This document shows positions 10,510 to 19,079 of a stretch of DNA of 64,000 nucleotides, piece after piece. The first letter of the stretch is position 1. Every line of letters starts with the position of its first letter. The position numbers and the translations under genes are program-made. The notes under the pieces are model-generated. The model was not told the origin of the DNA, did no database searches, and saw only the letters and a list, made by a program, of their open reading frames with translations. This stretch comes from Cohnella lupini (GTDB lineage: Bacteria > Bacillota > Bacilli > Paenibacillales > Paenibacillaceae): positions 1 through 64,000 of the forward strand of contig NZ_QRDY01000018.1 of NCBI RefSeq assembly GCF_003386205.1. Reading direction: 5' to 3'.

Positions 10510-10905
10510 AATAGCCGTGCGTGGCACGGTTATTTCGGATGTGGAGGTTCTTTCTTCATAATAGCCGTGCGTGGCACGGTTATATCGGCTGTGGAGGGTA
10601 CTTTCTTCATAATAGCCGTGCGTGGCACGGTTATTATGGCTGTGGGAGGTTCTTTCTGCATAATAGCCGTGCGTGGCACGGTTATTTCGGCTGTGGGAGG
10701 TTCTTTCTGCAAAATAGCCGTGCGTGGCACGGTTATTTCGGCTGTGGAGGGTACTTTCTTCATAATAGCCGTGCGTGGCACGGTTATTTCGGCTGTGGGA
10801 GGTTCTTTTCGCAAAATAGCCGTGCGTGGCACGGTTATTTCGGCTGTGGGAGGTTCTTTCTGCATAATAGCCGTGCGTGCCACGGTTATTTCGGCCGTGG
10901 GATTT
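10510..10905 (+). repeat. Array 1: eight tandem 51-bp units, each with a perfect dyad
   Basis: Units start at 10510, 10560, 10611, 10662, 10713, 10764, 10815 and 10866; the first is 50 bp and the rest are 51 bp. Each unit contains CCGTGC-GTG-GCACGG, extended by flanking AATA/TATT, followed by about 30 bp of conserved spacer. Two spacer subtypes occur (GGAGGGTACTTTCTT and GGGAGGTTCTTTCTG). The period is a multiple of three, so frames stay open on both strands, but none has a start context, signal or composition like a real gene. The array fills the gap between two paralogous lipoprotein genes. Confidence 0.97.
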
Positions 10906-11008
10906 AGGAGGCCTAACGTAGACAACTTGTTTACAAGCCCATGATATCGCGGCGATATCTCTGCTATATATTTGGTAGATTCCAGTATTTTAATTAAGGA
11001 GAAAGAAG

Positions 11009-12493
11009 ATGATAGCGATGAAAAAAACGAGTTGGATCAGCGTTTGCCTGCTGCTGTTTCTTTCCGCTTGTAGTCCCTCGAATAGTGACCAAGGCGATTC
11101 AAAGCCTTCGCAGGAATCGACGATAGACGAAACGGGATCTAACAGCGCGGGACCGAACAGCGAGGAATCGAACGGCACGGAAGCGCCAGACGAAAGCGAA
11201 CCCGCGAAGCTTGTGTTTTCCACTTATTATTTAACCGATCAACTAAAGACGGCAGTAACGAAATACGAACAGCTCCATCCCAATATCGAAATCGAGCTTC
11301 AGTCCGGAACGGCTTCTGGTAAAGACCTGAACGATATGCTCTTGAATCAGGAGAAATACATCACGACTACCAATACGTCCCTATTAGCCGGCAAAGGCCC
11401 GGATCTGATCGAAATGGATCTGTTTCCCGCAGAAAAGTACATGAAGCGCGGCCTGCTTGTCAATCTGGACGACCAGATGAAGCAAGATTCCTCGTTCACG
11501 AAAGAGAATTATTTCTCCAATATTCTGGATTATTCGAAGATCGACGGAGGGCTTTATGGAGCGCCGCTTTATTTCTCCCTTGAAGGGCTGTTCGGCGATT
11601 CGGAGGCGATCTCGAAAACAGGCGTCGAATTCGACGACAAAAACTGGACGATGGATGAATTCGTTAAAGTAATGAAACAGTTGAAGCAAACAGGCGACCG
11701 GGATTATGCTTTTAACGGCATCCCCGACGATTTGCTGCTGTCCATGGCAAAGGAAAATTACTCCACGCTCGTCACCGTATCCAATAAGAACTCAAATTTC
11801 AATCAAACGGAGTTTGCCAACATGATGAAGCAGGTGAGGTCGTTATTCGTTGATGGCGTCGTGTACGATATTTATAAGGAAAAAGGCCTTCCCACCGCTC
11901 CCGGCGTTGCCGGTTCCGGCGGCACTTACATGGATTCCTATTTCTACGAAGCGAGTATCTCCTCGCCAGGCGACTATCTCACGAACACCTCGGCTAGCTA
12001 TTCAAACCCTTTTATGGGCAAAAAGTTTACGAAACCGAAATTGTATACGAAACCGCACCCGAAAAACGCAGAATCCGGTAGCTATTTCTCCACCTTCGGA
12101 ACCGTCGGTATCACCTCTTCCTCGCCGCATAAGAAAGAAGCATGGGAATTCCTTAAATTTCTGATGACGGATGAATCCATGCAATCTTATACCGACAACG
12201 AAGGTCGCGGCTTCGGACTTCCGATCAATCAAACGGCTTATAACAAGCTAGTGCAACAGTTAGAAGCTGCCGGAACGATTCAAACAGCCAATTCCACCTC
12301 CGTGAAGGTTGACAGCGCTTCGCTTGCCGCATTGCGCGACTATATTCTAGGGGCTACGCATCACGTCAATACGCAGTCGAAATTCAACGAGATTATCACC
12401 AAAGAAACCAAGGCTTTCTTTGCCGGTCAGAAATCCGCGGACAATGTAGCCAAACTAGTTCAAAGCAAAATGAATCTTTATCTGAACGAATAA
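11009..12493 (+). CDS. Extracellular sugar-binding lipoprotein (ABC family 1), orphan copy B
   Basis: The 494-residue lipoprotein follows an AAGGAGA site 6 bp before the ATG. It has a short signal peptide with lipobox LSAC and a low-complexity Ser/Glu/Asn-rich tether (about residues 25-65). The binding-protein fold follows, with segments that mirror copy A: VFSTYYLTDQLKTAV, AGKGPDLIEMDLFPAEKY, TFGTVGITSSSPHKKEAWEF. It is about 25 residues longer than copy A, mostly from the tether and an insertion near residue 290. No permease or ATPase genes adjoin it. Its ligand is unknown; a carbohydrate is likely from the family. Confidence 0.88.
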   Translation: MIAMKKTSWISVCLLLFLSACSPSNSDQGDSKPSQESTIDETGSNSAGPNSEESNGTEAPDESEPAKLVFSTYYLTDQLKTAVTKYEQLHPNIEIELQSGTASGKDLNDMLLNQEKYITTTNTSLLAGKGPDLIEMDLFPAEKYMKRGLLVNLDDQMKQDSSFTKENYFSNILDYSKIDGGLYGAPLYFSLEGLFGDSEAISKTGVEFDDKNWTMDEFVKVMKQLKQTGDRDYAFNGIPDDLLLSMAKENYSTLVTVSNKNSNFNQTEFANMMKQVRSLFVDGVVYDIYKEKGLPTAPGVAGSGGTYMDSYFYEASISSPGDYLTNTSASYSNPFMGKKFTKPKLYTKPHPKNAESGSYFSTFGTVGITSSSPHKKEAWEFLKFLMTDESMQSYTDNEGRGFGLPINQTAYNKLVQQLEAAGTIQTANSTSVKVDSASLAALRDYILGATHHVNTQSKFNEIITKETKAFFAGQKSADNVAKLVQSKMNLYLNE

Positions 12494-12537
12494 GAAGGAA
12501 GGCTACTGGAGAATATCCGGTAGCCTTCCTTCTTATT
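12493..12537. terminator. Bidirectional terminator after sugar-binding lipoprotein B
   Basis: AAGAAGGAAGGCTAC pairs with GTAGCCTTCCTTCTT around a 13-nt loop, a stem of about 15 pairs. It serves this gene and the convergent GntR gene. Confidence 0.88.
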
Positions 12538-12557
12538 CCACTAAACTGAAGACATAT

Positions 12558-13235
12558 TCAATAGGTTCTAATAATGTCCTCGATGCAGTTCATTAGCTTG
12601 TCGAATTCCGACAGCGCAAGCTCCGGATCGCGAGCCGCAATCCCCGCGAACATCGTGTGATGATACTCGTACGTTTCGTCGAAGAGCCTCGTATCGCCAA
12701 GCGGTTCATTGAAAAACTTTTCGTATAAGACGGAGAACGACTCGAGCACGCCGTACAAAATCGTATTCCCCGCCGCCTTCATAATTCCGCGGTGAAAAGC
12801 CAAGTCGATTTGGGCGGTATGCTCCCCTGCCTCTTTCAGTTTAGCGTATTCGTTCAAGCATTCCGTCAATTCTTCGATCTGCGCTTGAGTAATCCGCTTA
12901 GCCGCCAATTCGACCGCCTTGCCTTCCAGCGCCCGACGAACCTCTAAGATCGAGAGCAAAAATTGCTTCTCTTTTTCTATTTTGATTTTGCCGGCAAATC
13001 GATAAGTTCCTACATCGCGGACGTAAATCCCTTTTCCGTTGACGACGGTGATGGCATCGATCGCTTCAAGATAACGGAGCGCTTCGCGAAGCGAAGAGCG
13101 GCCTACGCCGAACATATTCGTCATCGCCTCGACCGACGGAAGCTTGTCCCCTTCTCGCAGCTCCTTTTCTTCGATATAATTTTGAATTTCCTGCGACACC
13201 AATTCGGGCATCGTTTGTTTTTGGATTTTTGCCAC
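12558..13235 (-). CDS. GntR-family transcriptional regulator, FadR/FCD subfamily
   Basis: This 225-residue protein has an N-terminal winged helix-turn-helix (about residues 12-75, with GDKLPSVEAMTNMFGVGRSSLREALRYLE) and a C-terminal all-helical FCD ligand domain (about 90-220) in which DLAFHRGIMKAAGN carries the usual metal/ligand residues. The start is GTG with AAGGAG 9 bp upstream. It is the last gene of the operon beginning at 17622 and probably controls that operon in response to an organic-acid-like or sugar-acid ligand, as is usual for FCD proteins. Confidence 0.9.
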   Translation of the reverse strand: MAKIQKQTMPELVSQEIQNYIEEKELREGDKLPSVEAMTNMFGVGRSSLREALRYLEAIDAITVVNGKGIYVRDVGTYRFAGKIKIEKEKQFLLSILEVRRALEGKAVELAAKRITQAQIEELTECLNEYAKLKEAGEHTAQIDLAFHRGIMKAAGNTILYGVLESFSVLYEKFFNEPLGDTRLFDETYEYHHTMFAGIAARDPELALSEFDKLMNCIEDIIRTY

Positions 13236-13260
13236 TGCGGGTCACTCCTTGTTACTTTAA

Positions 13261-14451
13261 TTAATCGGCGCTAACGCCTTCGTCGGTCAATGACATGGCC
13301 GCCCAGGTCCGATCCATATCTAGGATCAGATCGTCGACGCTCTCCAGCCCGATATGCAGACGAACCAAGCTGCGGGCTTCCGTCACGCAACCCGCATTGG
13401 CCGGATTGACCGTGACGAGCGATTCGAATCCGCCCCAGCTAACGCCGATTTTGAATAGTCTAAGCCGGCTCGCCCATTGTCGCATGATTTCATGCGGCAC
13501 ATCGGATTCAAATGAGAAGAGTCCGCTAGAACCGCTCATTTGTTGTTGTCCAAGCGCATACTGCGGATGTGATGAGAGCGCGGGATGATTGACTCGCAGC
13601 ACGTACGACTGGCTAACCATATGAGCCGCGACCGCCAGCGCGCTGCGCTCATGCCGTTCCATCCGCAGGGGCAGCGTACGCAAGCAACGGGTGACCTGCG
13701 CTGCGGTATACGCCGTCATAATTCCCCCGAACAGCATATATTCATCCTCGGCAATCCGGCTAATGAGTCGCTCGGAGCCTAGCACGACACCGGCGACGCT
13801 GTCGCTTTGCCCGGAAATGTATTTCGTGATGGAGTGAACGACGAGATCGATGCCCAGCTCTAGGGGGCGCTGGAATACCGGCGTCGCCCAGGAGTTGTCG
13901 ATTATGGTGACGATTCCGCGGCTGCGGGCGAGCTCCGCGCAAGCAGCCAAGTCCTGCAGTTGGAACAGCATCGACGTCGGGCTTTCCAAATAGATCAGCT
14001 TGGTTTCCGGACGAATGGCTGAACGAATGTTGTCCAGCGAACGTCCATCCACCAACGACGATTCGATGCCGAAGCGCTTTAGGTAACCGGTCACGAACTC
14101 TCTTGTCGGACCGTATGCCTGATCCACGCAGACGATATGGTCGCCCGTCTTGACATTGGATAGGATCGCCGCCGTAATGGCGGCCATTCCCGAAGCAAAA
14201 CACTTCGCCGTCTCCGCGCGTTCCAGTTCAGCCAGCTTATCCTCTAAATACCGCACGGTCGGGTTATTTCCCCGAGAATAGACATGAGAGATCCGCGAAT
14301 TCCGCGTAGCCTCCTCGAACTTGTCGTACGACTCGAAAGCGAACAAGCTGGATTGATAGATCGGAATATTAATGGACCCGTGATGCCTATCATCGACGGC
14401 ATCGTGAGATGTCGACGTATACTGCCATTCTCGCTCGTTCTTATCTGTCAT
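13261..14451 (-). CDS. PLP-dependent Cys/Met metabolism enzyme (cystathionine gamma-lyase/synthase-like)
   Basis: The 396-residue fold-type I enzyme carries the family signature HSITKYISGQSD with the PLP lysine at K210, the substrate-loop motif YSRGNNPT and the cofactor aspartate in IIDNSWATP. Members act on sulfur amino acids by gamma- or beta-elimination or replacement; the exact reaction cannot be read from sequence. It is 30 bp downstream of a sugar-type permease and upstream of a GntR regulator in one operon. That placement suggests a catabolic step for the imported compound rather than housekeeping methionine synthesis. Confidence 0.85.
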   Translation of the reverse strand: MTDKNEREWQYTSTSHDAVDDRHHGSINIPIYQSSLFAFESYDKFEEATRNSRISHVYSRGNNPTVRYLEDKLAELERAETAKCFASGMAAITAAILSNVKTGDHIVCVDQAYGPTREFVTGYLKRFGIESSLVDGRSLDNIRSAIRPETKLIYLESPTSMLFQLQDLAACAELARSRGIVTIIDNSWATPVFQRPLELGIDLVVHSITKYISGQSDSVAGVVLGSERLISRIAEDEYMLFGGIMTAYTAAQVTRCLRTLPLRMERHERSALAVAAHMVSQSYVLRVNHPALSSHPQYALGQQQMSGSSGLFSFESDVPHEIMRQWASRLRLFKIGVSWGGFESLVTVNPANAGCVTEARSLVRLHIGLESVDDLILDMDRTWAAMSLTDEGVSAD

Positions 14452-14481
14452 CTTCTATGTTCCTTTCCATATATCGTTACC

Positions 14482-15309
14482 TTATCCCTTGACGGCGCCC
14501 TGCGTCAAACCTTCAACGATGAAGCGTTGCGCGATGGCAAACAATGCGATTGTCGGGATAACGGACAAGACGGTACCGGCAGACATAGCGCCCCAATCGA
14601 CGTCGAATTTCATCACGAATGAATTCATCGCCACGGGTAGCGTCTTCAGCGATTCGTTGTCTATAAACAGGACGGCCATGAACAACTCGTTCCAGTTCTG
14701 CACGAACGCGAAAATAAAAGTGGCCGCGATCCCATTCATCATAACGGGCATAATGACGCGAATAAGCGCCGACAAACGGGAGCAGCCGTCGATCATCGCC
14801 GCCTCTTCAAGGCTGGACGGAATCCGTTCGAAGAACCCTTTGAGCAATATCGTCGAGAACGGGATCAAGCCCACGGTATACATCAAAATGAGGGAATACC
14901 GCGTATTAATCAAATCCAGTCTACTCATAAGCAAATATAGAGGAGCGAGCGCCACGAAGCCCGGTAGCATCTGGGTCAGGAAGAAGCCCAGCATCACCTG
15001 ACGATGGCTGCGGAATTTGTACCGGGCCAGTACGTAGGCGCTAAGAACCGCGATGCAGCAAACAATCAAGGCAGCGCTTAGGGAAATCAGCAAGCTGTTT
15101 GCTATATAGACGTGGAATTTGGAAATTTTAATGATGTTAATATAATTTTCAAAGGTCAGCTCGCTTGGCCAATATTTCAGCGGGAACGAGAAAATTTCTT
15201 TTTGCGGCTTCAGCGACGTAATGACGATCCAATAGAGCGGAAACACCATAAAAATGAGATAGAGAGCCAAGAAGACGACCTTCGAACCTTTCATCAGGTG
15301 TCTCTTCAT
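14482..15309 (-). CDS. ABC sugar transporter permease, MalG/UgpE type
   Basis: The 275-residue inner-membrane permease has about six transmembrane segments and the cytoplasmic EAA loop EEAAMIDGCSRLSALIRVIMPVM, which contacts the ATPase. It forms the channel with the permease encoded just upstream; their genes are one base apart. A GGGGGA site lies 8 bp before the ATG. No ATPase gene is present in the operon, as usual for Firmicutes that share an MsmX-type ATPase. Confidence 0.93.
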   Translation of the reverse strand: MKRHLMKGSKVVFLALYLIFMVFPLYWIVITSLKPQKEIFSFPLKYWPSELTFENYINIIKISKFHVYIANSLLISLSAALIVCCIAVLSAYVLARYKFRSHRQVMLGFFLTQMLPGFVALAPLYLLMSRLDLINTRYSLILMYTVGLIPFSTILLKGFFERIPSSLEEAAMIDGCSRLSALIRVIMPVMMNGIAATFIFAFVQNWNELFMAVLFIDNESLKTLPVAMNSFVMKFDVDWGAMSAGTVLSVIPTIALFAIAQRFIVEGLTQGAVKG

Positions 15310-15310
15310 A

Positions 15311-16240
15311 TTAAAAGTCCCCCATTTTCGCTGATCTCGTTACCGACAAATAAAAGATCGTGTAGAGCAGAAGGATGCCGATCATCACGATTCCGATGGC
15401 GGAAGCCGCTCCGTAATCGCCGCCGTACATAATCTTGTCGAGCATTAACGAAGACAGAATATGAGTCGAGCCCGCAGGTCCTCCGTTCGTCAACCCGTAT
15501 ATTATCGATGGATCGTTGAATATCCAGATCGCGCGCAACAGCGTTGTCGTAATTACCGTCGGCATAATGTAAGGCATCGTGATGTTAAACAGCTTACGCG
15601 CGCCGCTCGCACCGTCCATGCTTCCCGCTTCGTACAGCTCCGACGGCACCGATTGCAGCGCGGCCAGCAGCATGATCGCGAAAAAAGCGATGCCATACCA
15701 GACGTTCGCGATAATGACCGATGTCATCGCCCAATTCGGATCCGACAAGAAACCGATTCGCTCCTGAATAATGCCGGTGCGCAGCAGCAAATCGTTGATG
15801 ACCCCGATCTGCGAGTTGAACATCCACTTCCAGATCAACCCGATCAGAAATCCGGACAACGCCCATGAATAAAAAACAAAGCCCTGAAAAATTCCCCGCC
15901 CGCGGAATCGCTTGCTTAACATAAGCGCGACCGTCAATCCGATCGTAAATTGCAAAATGAGAGAGATGAACACCCAATAGGCGCTATTGACCGCTGCATG
16001 TTTGAATTTCGGATCGTTAAATATGTTCTTGAAGTTGTCCAAGCCGATGAAACGGACGTTGGTCAGGTCGAAGAGTTGATAGTTTTGAAACGCCATCACA
16101 ATGCCGCGCAAGAACGGATAGTACGTAAATGCCAGCACCAGTATCAGCGTCGGCAACAAGCTGAAGAAGATGAATCCGCGCGGCGAATTACGGAAACCTG
16201 CCTGAAATCGTCCGATAATAGAAGGATGATCGTCTTTCAT
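15311..16240 (-). CDS. ABC sugar transporter permease, MalF/UgpA type
   Basis: This permease of about 309 residues has six predicted transmembrane helices and the EAA-loop motif YEAGSMDGASGARKLFNITMPYI. The ATG at 16240 is chosen because AAAGGCGG lies 8 bp before it; a GTG at 16249 would sit on that site. It pairs with the permease at 14482-15309 and receives substrate from the lipoprotein at 16321-17622. Confidence 0.93.
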   Translation of the reverse strand: MKDDHPSIIGRFQAGFRNSPRGFIFFSLLPTLILVLAFTYYPFLRGIVMAFQNYQLFDLTNVRFIGLDNFKNIFNDPKFKHAAVNSAYWVFISLILQFTIGLTVALMLSKRFRGRGIFQGFVFYSWALSGFLIGLIWKWMFNSQIGVINDLLLRTGIIQERIGFLSDPNWAMTSVIIANVWYGIAFFAIMLLAALQSVPSELYEAGSMDGASGARKLFNITMPYIMPTVITTTLLRAIWIFNDPSIIYGLTNGGPAGSTHILSSLMLDKIMYGGDYGAASAIGIVMIGILLLYTIFYLSVTRSAKMGDF

Positions 16241-16272
16241 GAATCGCACCGCCTTTACTCATAAAATGGTAA

Positions 16273-16300
16273 ACGATGGGGGCTGCCCGCCACCCATCGT
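16273..16300 (-). other. Intercistronic RNA hairpin between binding-protein and permease genes
   Basis: ACGATGGG pairs with CCCATCGT around a 12-nt loop. No T-run follows, so it more likely protects the upstream message from 3' exonucleases than ends transcription. The same arrangement occurs at 30218 and 37912. Confidence 0.6.
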
Positions 16301-16320
16301 CCTTTAACATCCCATTTATT

Positions 16321-17622
16321 TTATTTTAAATTCGCTCTCTGATCCGCCCAGAACTGATCCCATTTTTTCAAAGTATCTTCTACCGACACCTGCCCTAGCA
16401 GCATCGACTGACCGGTTTCCATCGCCACTTGACCCCATTGGCCCGTGCCCGGGTACTTCGTGTTTGCTTTCAGGTTAACGAATTCGTCCGGCTTGCTAGA
16501 CATTTCAAGCAACGATTTATACAAATCCGTTTGGAAGAACGGATCGTTGCTTGCCGTAGAGTGGATTGGAATGAGTGCGGTCTTCTGAGCGAAATAAGTA
16601 TTTTGTTCCGGACTCGACAGGAACGAGATAAGCTTGAACGCCTCGTCCTTATGCTTCGAATATTTGGTAATCCCCCATCCGCCGCCGCCGGTTGCCGTAA
16701 ACGCCTTGCCGCTTGGTCCTTTCGGCATTGGGGCCGTGCCGATTGTGCTGACATCCATCTTTTCCATCAGCGCCGGGATAGCGTCCGGGTCTTGCAGCAG
16801 GATGCCGGTGACTCCCGACGTGAACGCTTGAACCTGCTCTTGGTAGCCCCAGTTGATCGAATCCTTCGGAGAACCTTCTTTGTACAGTTTTACATACAGA
16901 TCAACGGCTTTCTTCGCCTCCGGCGTCGAATACATCGTCTTGCCATCCGTCAAGAACATCGAATCCTCATGATCGATACGATCGAAGTTGGCGTTAAGAA
17001 TGATCGTATCCGGAACGCTGTTAGCTCCTGCTCCCCCGCGGAATGAGAAGCCGAAACGGTTCTTGCTTGGATCCGTCAGCTTGACCGCGGCCGCCACCAT
17101 TTCTTCGTAGTTCTTCGGCGGCTCAATGCCTAGCTCCTGGAACCAGTCTTTGCGATAGAACATTTGACGCTGGTACATGCCGTTCGTAATAAAGTACAGC
17201 TTATCGTTAAGCGTTGCGACCGATTTGGCCACGTCGACCTCGGTTGCGTAATCCGGCCAGTCCTTTACGTAATCATTAAGAGGCTCGAGATAGTCGTTAT
17301 TAGCAAATTCAGAAACGGTAAGGTCGCGTACTTCCAATACGTCGAGATCCTGCTTAGCTCCGAGAATCGTCTTGATTTTGTTGTCGGCTTGGTCGAAAGG
17401 GGGGGAAATCAACTCGACAGTAATATTCGGATTCGCCGTTTCGAATTTGGAAATCATCTCTTTCAAAACGGTTGTGCGACCGGGACTAGTCAAGCTTTCG
17501 ATCATCCGCAACGTGACTTTCTTTCCGCTCCCGCCGTTGCTGCTGCAACCTGCCATAACGCTCAAGAGCAGAACGCCTGCAATTGCAACGAGCAACATCC
17601 TTTTCCCTTTTTTTGCCGCCAT
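16321..17622 (-). CDS. ABC sugar transporter substrate-binding lipoprotein
   Basis: The 433-residue lipoprotein has a signal ending in SVMAGC, then the family 1 solute-binding fold (MIESLTSPGRTTVLKEMISKFETANPNITVELISPPF). A strong AGGAGG site precedes the ATG. It is the first gene of a five-gene operon: binding protein, two permeases, PLP enzyme, GntR regulator. The substrate is unknown; the operon partners suggest a sugar derivative or amino-containing compound rather than a plain oligosaccharide. Confidence 0.92.
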   Translation of the reverse strand: MAAKKGKRMLLVAIAGVLLLSVMAGCSSNGGSGKKVTLRMIESLTSPGRTTVLKEMISKFETANPNITVELISPPFDQADNKIKTILGAKQDLDVLEVRDLTVSEFANNDYLEPLNDYVKDWPDYATEVDVAKSVATLNDKLYFITNGMYQRQMFYRKDWFQELGIEPPKNYEEMVAAAVKLTDPSKNRFGFSFRGGAGANSVPDTIILNANFDRIDHEDSMFLTDGKTMYSTPEAKKAVDLYVKLYKEGSPKDSINWGYQEQVQAFTSGVTGILLQDPDAIPALMEKMDVSTIGTAPMPKGPSGKAFTATGGGGWGITKYSKHKDEAFKLISFLSSPEQNTYFAQKTALIPIHSTASNDPFFQTDLYKSLLEMSSKPDEFVNLKANTKYPGTGQWGQVAMETGQSMLLGQVSVEDTLKKWDQFWADQRANLK

Positions 17623-17731
17623 TGAAATAACCTCCTTTTAATAACAAGCCTCCAACTCATCCGGCATTCTCGTATGTATCACCCAAGCATGCATCTTAGC
17701 ATTCAGCCTGTATGATAGGTACAATTGTAAA

Positions 17732-17745
17732 TGGCAACGCTTTAA
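17732..17745 (-). promoter_or_regulatory. cre-like site upstream of the importer operon
   Basis: On the minus strand TTAAAGCGTTGCCA matches the CcpA consensus at 12 of 14 positions. It lies about 110 bp before the binding-protein ATG. The rest of 17623-18020 is AT-rich and shows no gene. Confidence 0.4.
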
Positions 17746-18020
17746 TTTTCAATAATTTTCTTTTAATTCGCAATATTATTTTATTTCTGAATATTCGGAT
17801 GATATTAGAAGTCGCTAAATACCGGAAAACGCTCACGAAGGGAATATTTCGTGCATCTCCCAACTATTCACCCGAAGTCACTATCGTTACTCGATTATTC
17901 ATGCCTCTCCCCACTACTCTTTCCTGCATGTCCTTACTGGGCAATACCCTCGGCACGTTCTTGAGCTCAATTCTTTTCTTTCGGAAGTTTCAAGCCAGCC
18001 TCCTCAACCCGGACAATGGT

Positions 18021-18575
18021 ATCCCTGAGGGGACTATGGCGATGCAGCCAAGGTGGTTCGCTCTCCTCTTAGTCAGGAAAACCGACTTTGGCGTTGTAGC
18101 CCGGTGGCTCTCTCTCCCCATGGTCGGAAATTCCGACTATGGCGTTGTAGCCCGGTAGTTTGCTCTTCTCATGGTCGGAAAATCCGACTATGGCGGTGTA
18201 GCCCAGTGGTTTGCTCTCCTCATGGTCGGAAAATCCGACTATGGCGGTGTAGCCCGGTGGTTTGCTCTCCTCATGGTCGGAAAATCCGACTATGGCGTTG
18301 TAGCACGGTGGCTCTCTCTCCCCATGGTCGGAAAATCCGACTATGGCGATGTAGCCCGGTGGTTTGCTCTCCTCATGGTCGGGAAAACCGACTTTGGCGA
18401 TGAAGCCTCGAGGATTGTTCTCCTCATGGTCGGAAAATCCGACTATGGCGGTGCATCCCGGTGGCTCGCTCTCCCCATGGTCGGGAAAACCGACTTTGGC
18501 GATGAAGCCTCGAGGATTGCTCTCCTCAAGGTCGTAAATTCCGACTATGGCGGTGCACCCCCGGTGGGGGCTGAT
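18021..18575 (+). repeat. Array 2: ten to eleven tandem 51-bp units with two small dyads
   Basis: Units start at 18072 and then every 51 bp exactly (18123, 18174, 18225, 18276, 18327, 18378, 18429, 18480, 18531), with a degenerate unit before them at about 18021. Each has GTCGG-A-AAA-T-CCGAC or the variant GTCGG-G-AAA-A-CCGAC, then a second small dyad GGC-N6-GCC. The last four units alternate two spacer subtypes, a 102-bp higher-order repeat. The units share no obvious primary sequence with arrays 1 and 3. Open frames through the array follow from the multiple-of-three period and are not supported as genes. Confidence 0.97.
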
Positions 18576-18983
18576 GGAACAATAATTTTTCAGCATCCTC
18601 TCGAATGCTTTGCGAACCTGCTCCTTGTCCTCGCCCGACTACCGCAAGATAAGAACGCCGTCCACGTTGTCCGCGAACGACAGCCAGCTGTAGAAGTTCT
18701 GCCTCGACGTGAAATGGCACCACATCTTTTCCCAGACGCTCTCCTCGGCGGTGTAGAACTCTTGCCTAGTTCCCGAAGCGATCAGAACCAGGTCTCCGCT
18801 GTTGCATTCGAACGTTTGCGGCACTTTCTCGATGATTCCGATGCCGGAGACGATATACATCATCAGCCAATCGCGCGTTCCCTTGGGACGATGGCAGAAG
18901 TAGCCGAATTCCTTCCGGTACAATTTCGCGCCGACAACCGCGAATCCGCCGGAAATAGCGGGTATTCCTTTGGGGAAGATTAT
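18574..18983 (-). pseudogene. Decayed AraC-family regulator, N-terminal sensing domain only
   Basis: The minus-strand frame YRKEFGYFCHRPKGTRDWLMMYIVSGIG is typical of the cupin-like sensing domain of AraC regulators. The frame opens upstream to about 18983, where an ATA stands where an ATG would be expected 8 bp after AAAGGA. After VLILR a TAG (18639-18641) interrupts it, but the same frame continues as SGEDKEQVRKAFERMLK. It then ends where array 2 begins. The DNA-binding half is missing, so the gene is dead. Confidence 0.65.
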
Positions 18984-19079
18984 TGATAGCCGTCCTTTTC
19001 TGATATCCTATACTTCAAGAGGACTACGAACTCCGCGACTTCCGAATTTCCAATTCGACAACACGAAGGAATGAAATAG

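Noticed and set aside
10498-10944. Long open frames of 128-148 codons on both strands through array 1
   Set aside because: They arise because the repeat period is a multiple of three; they lack ribosome sites, and array 3, with the same period, is not open.
10510-18575. Arrays 1 and 2 as CRISPR arrays
   Set aside because: The spacers are conserved between units, the direct repeat is not 23-47 bp separated by unique sequence, and no cas genes are in the window.
18069-18986. Open frames of 116-271 codons through array 2
   Set aside because: Same artefact of a 51-bp period; the 271-codon frame also runs antisense through the decayed AraC gene.
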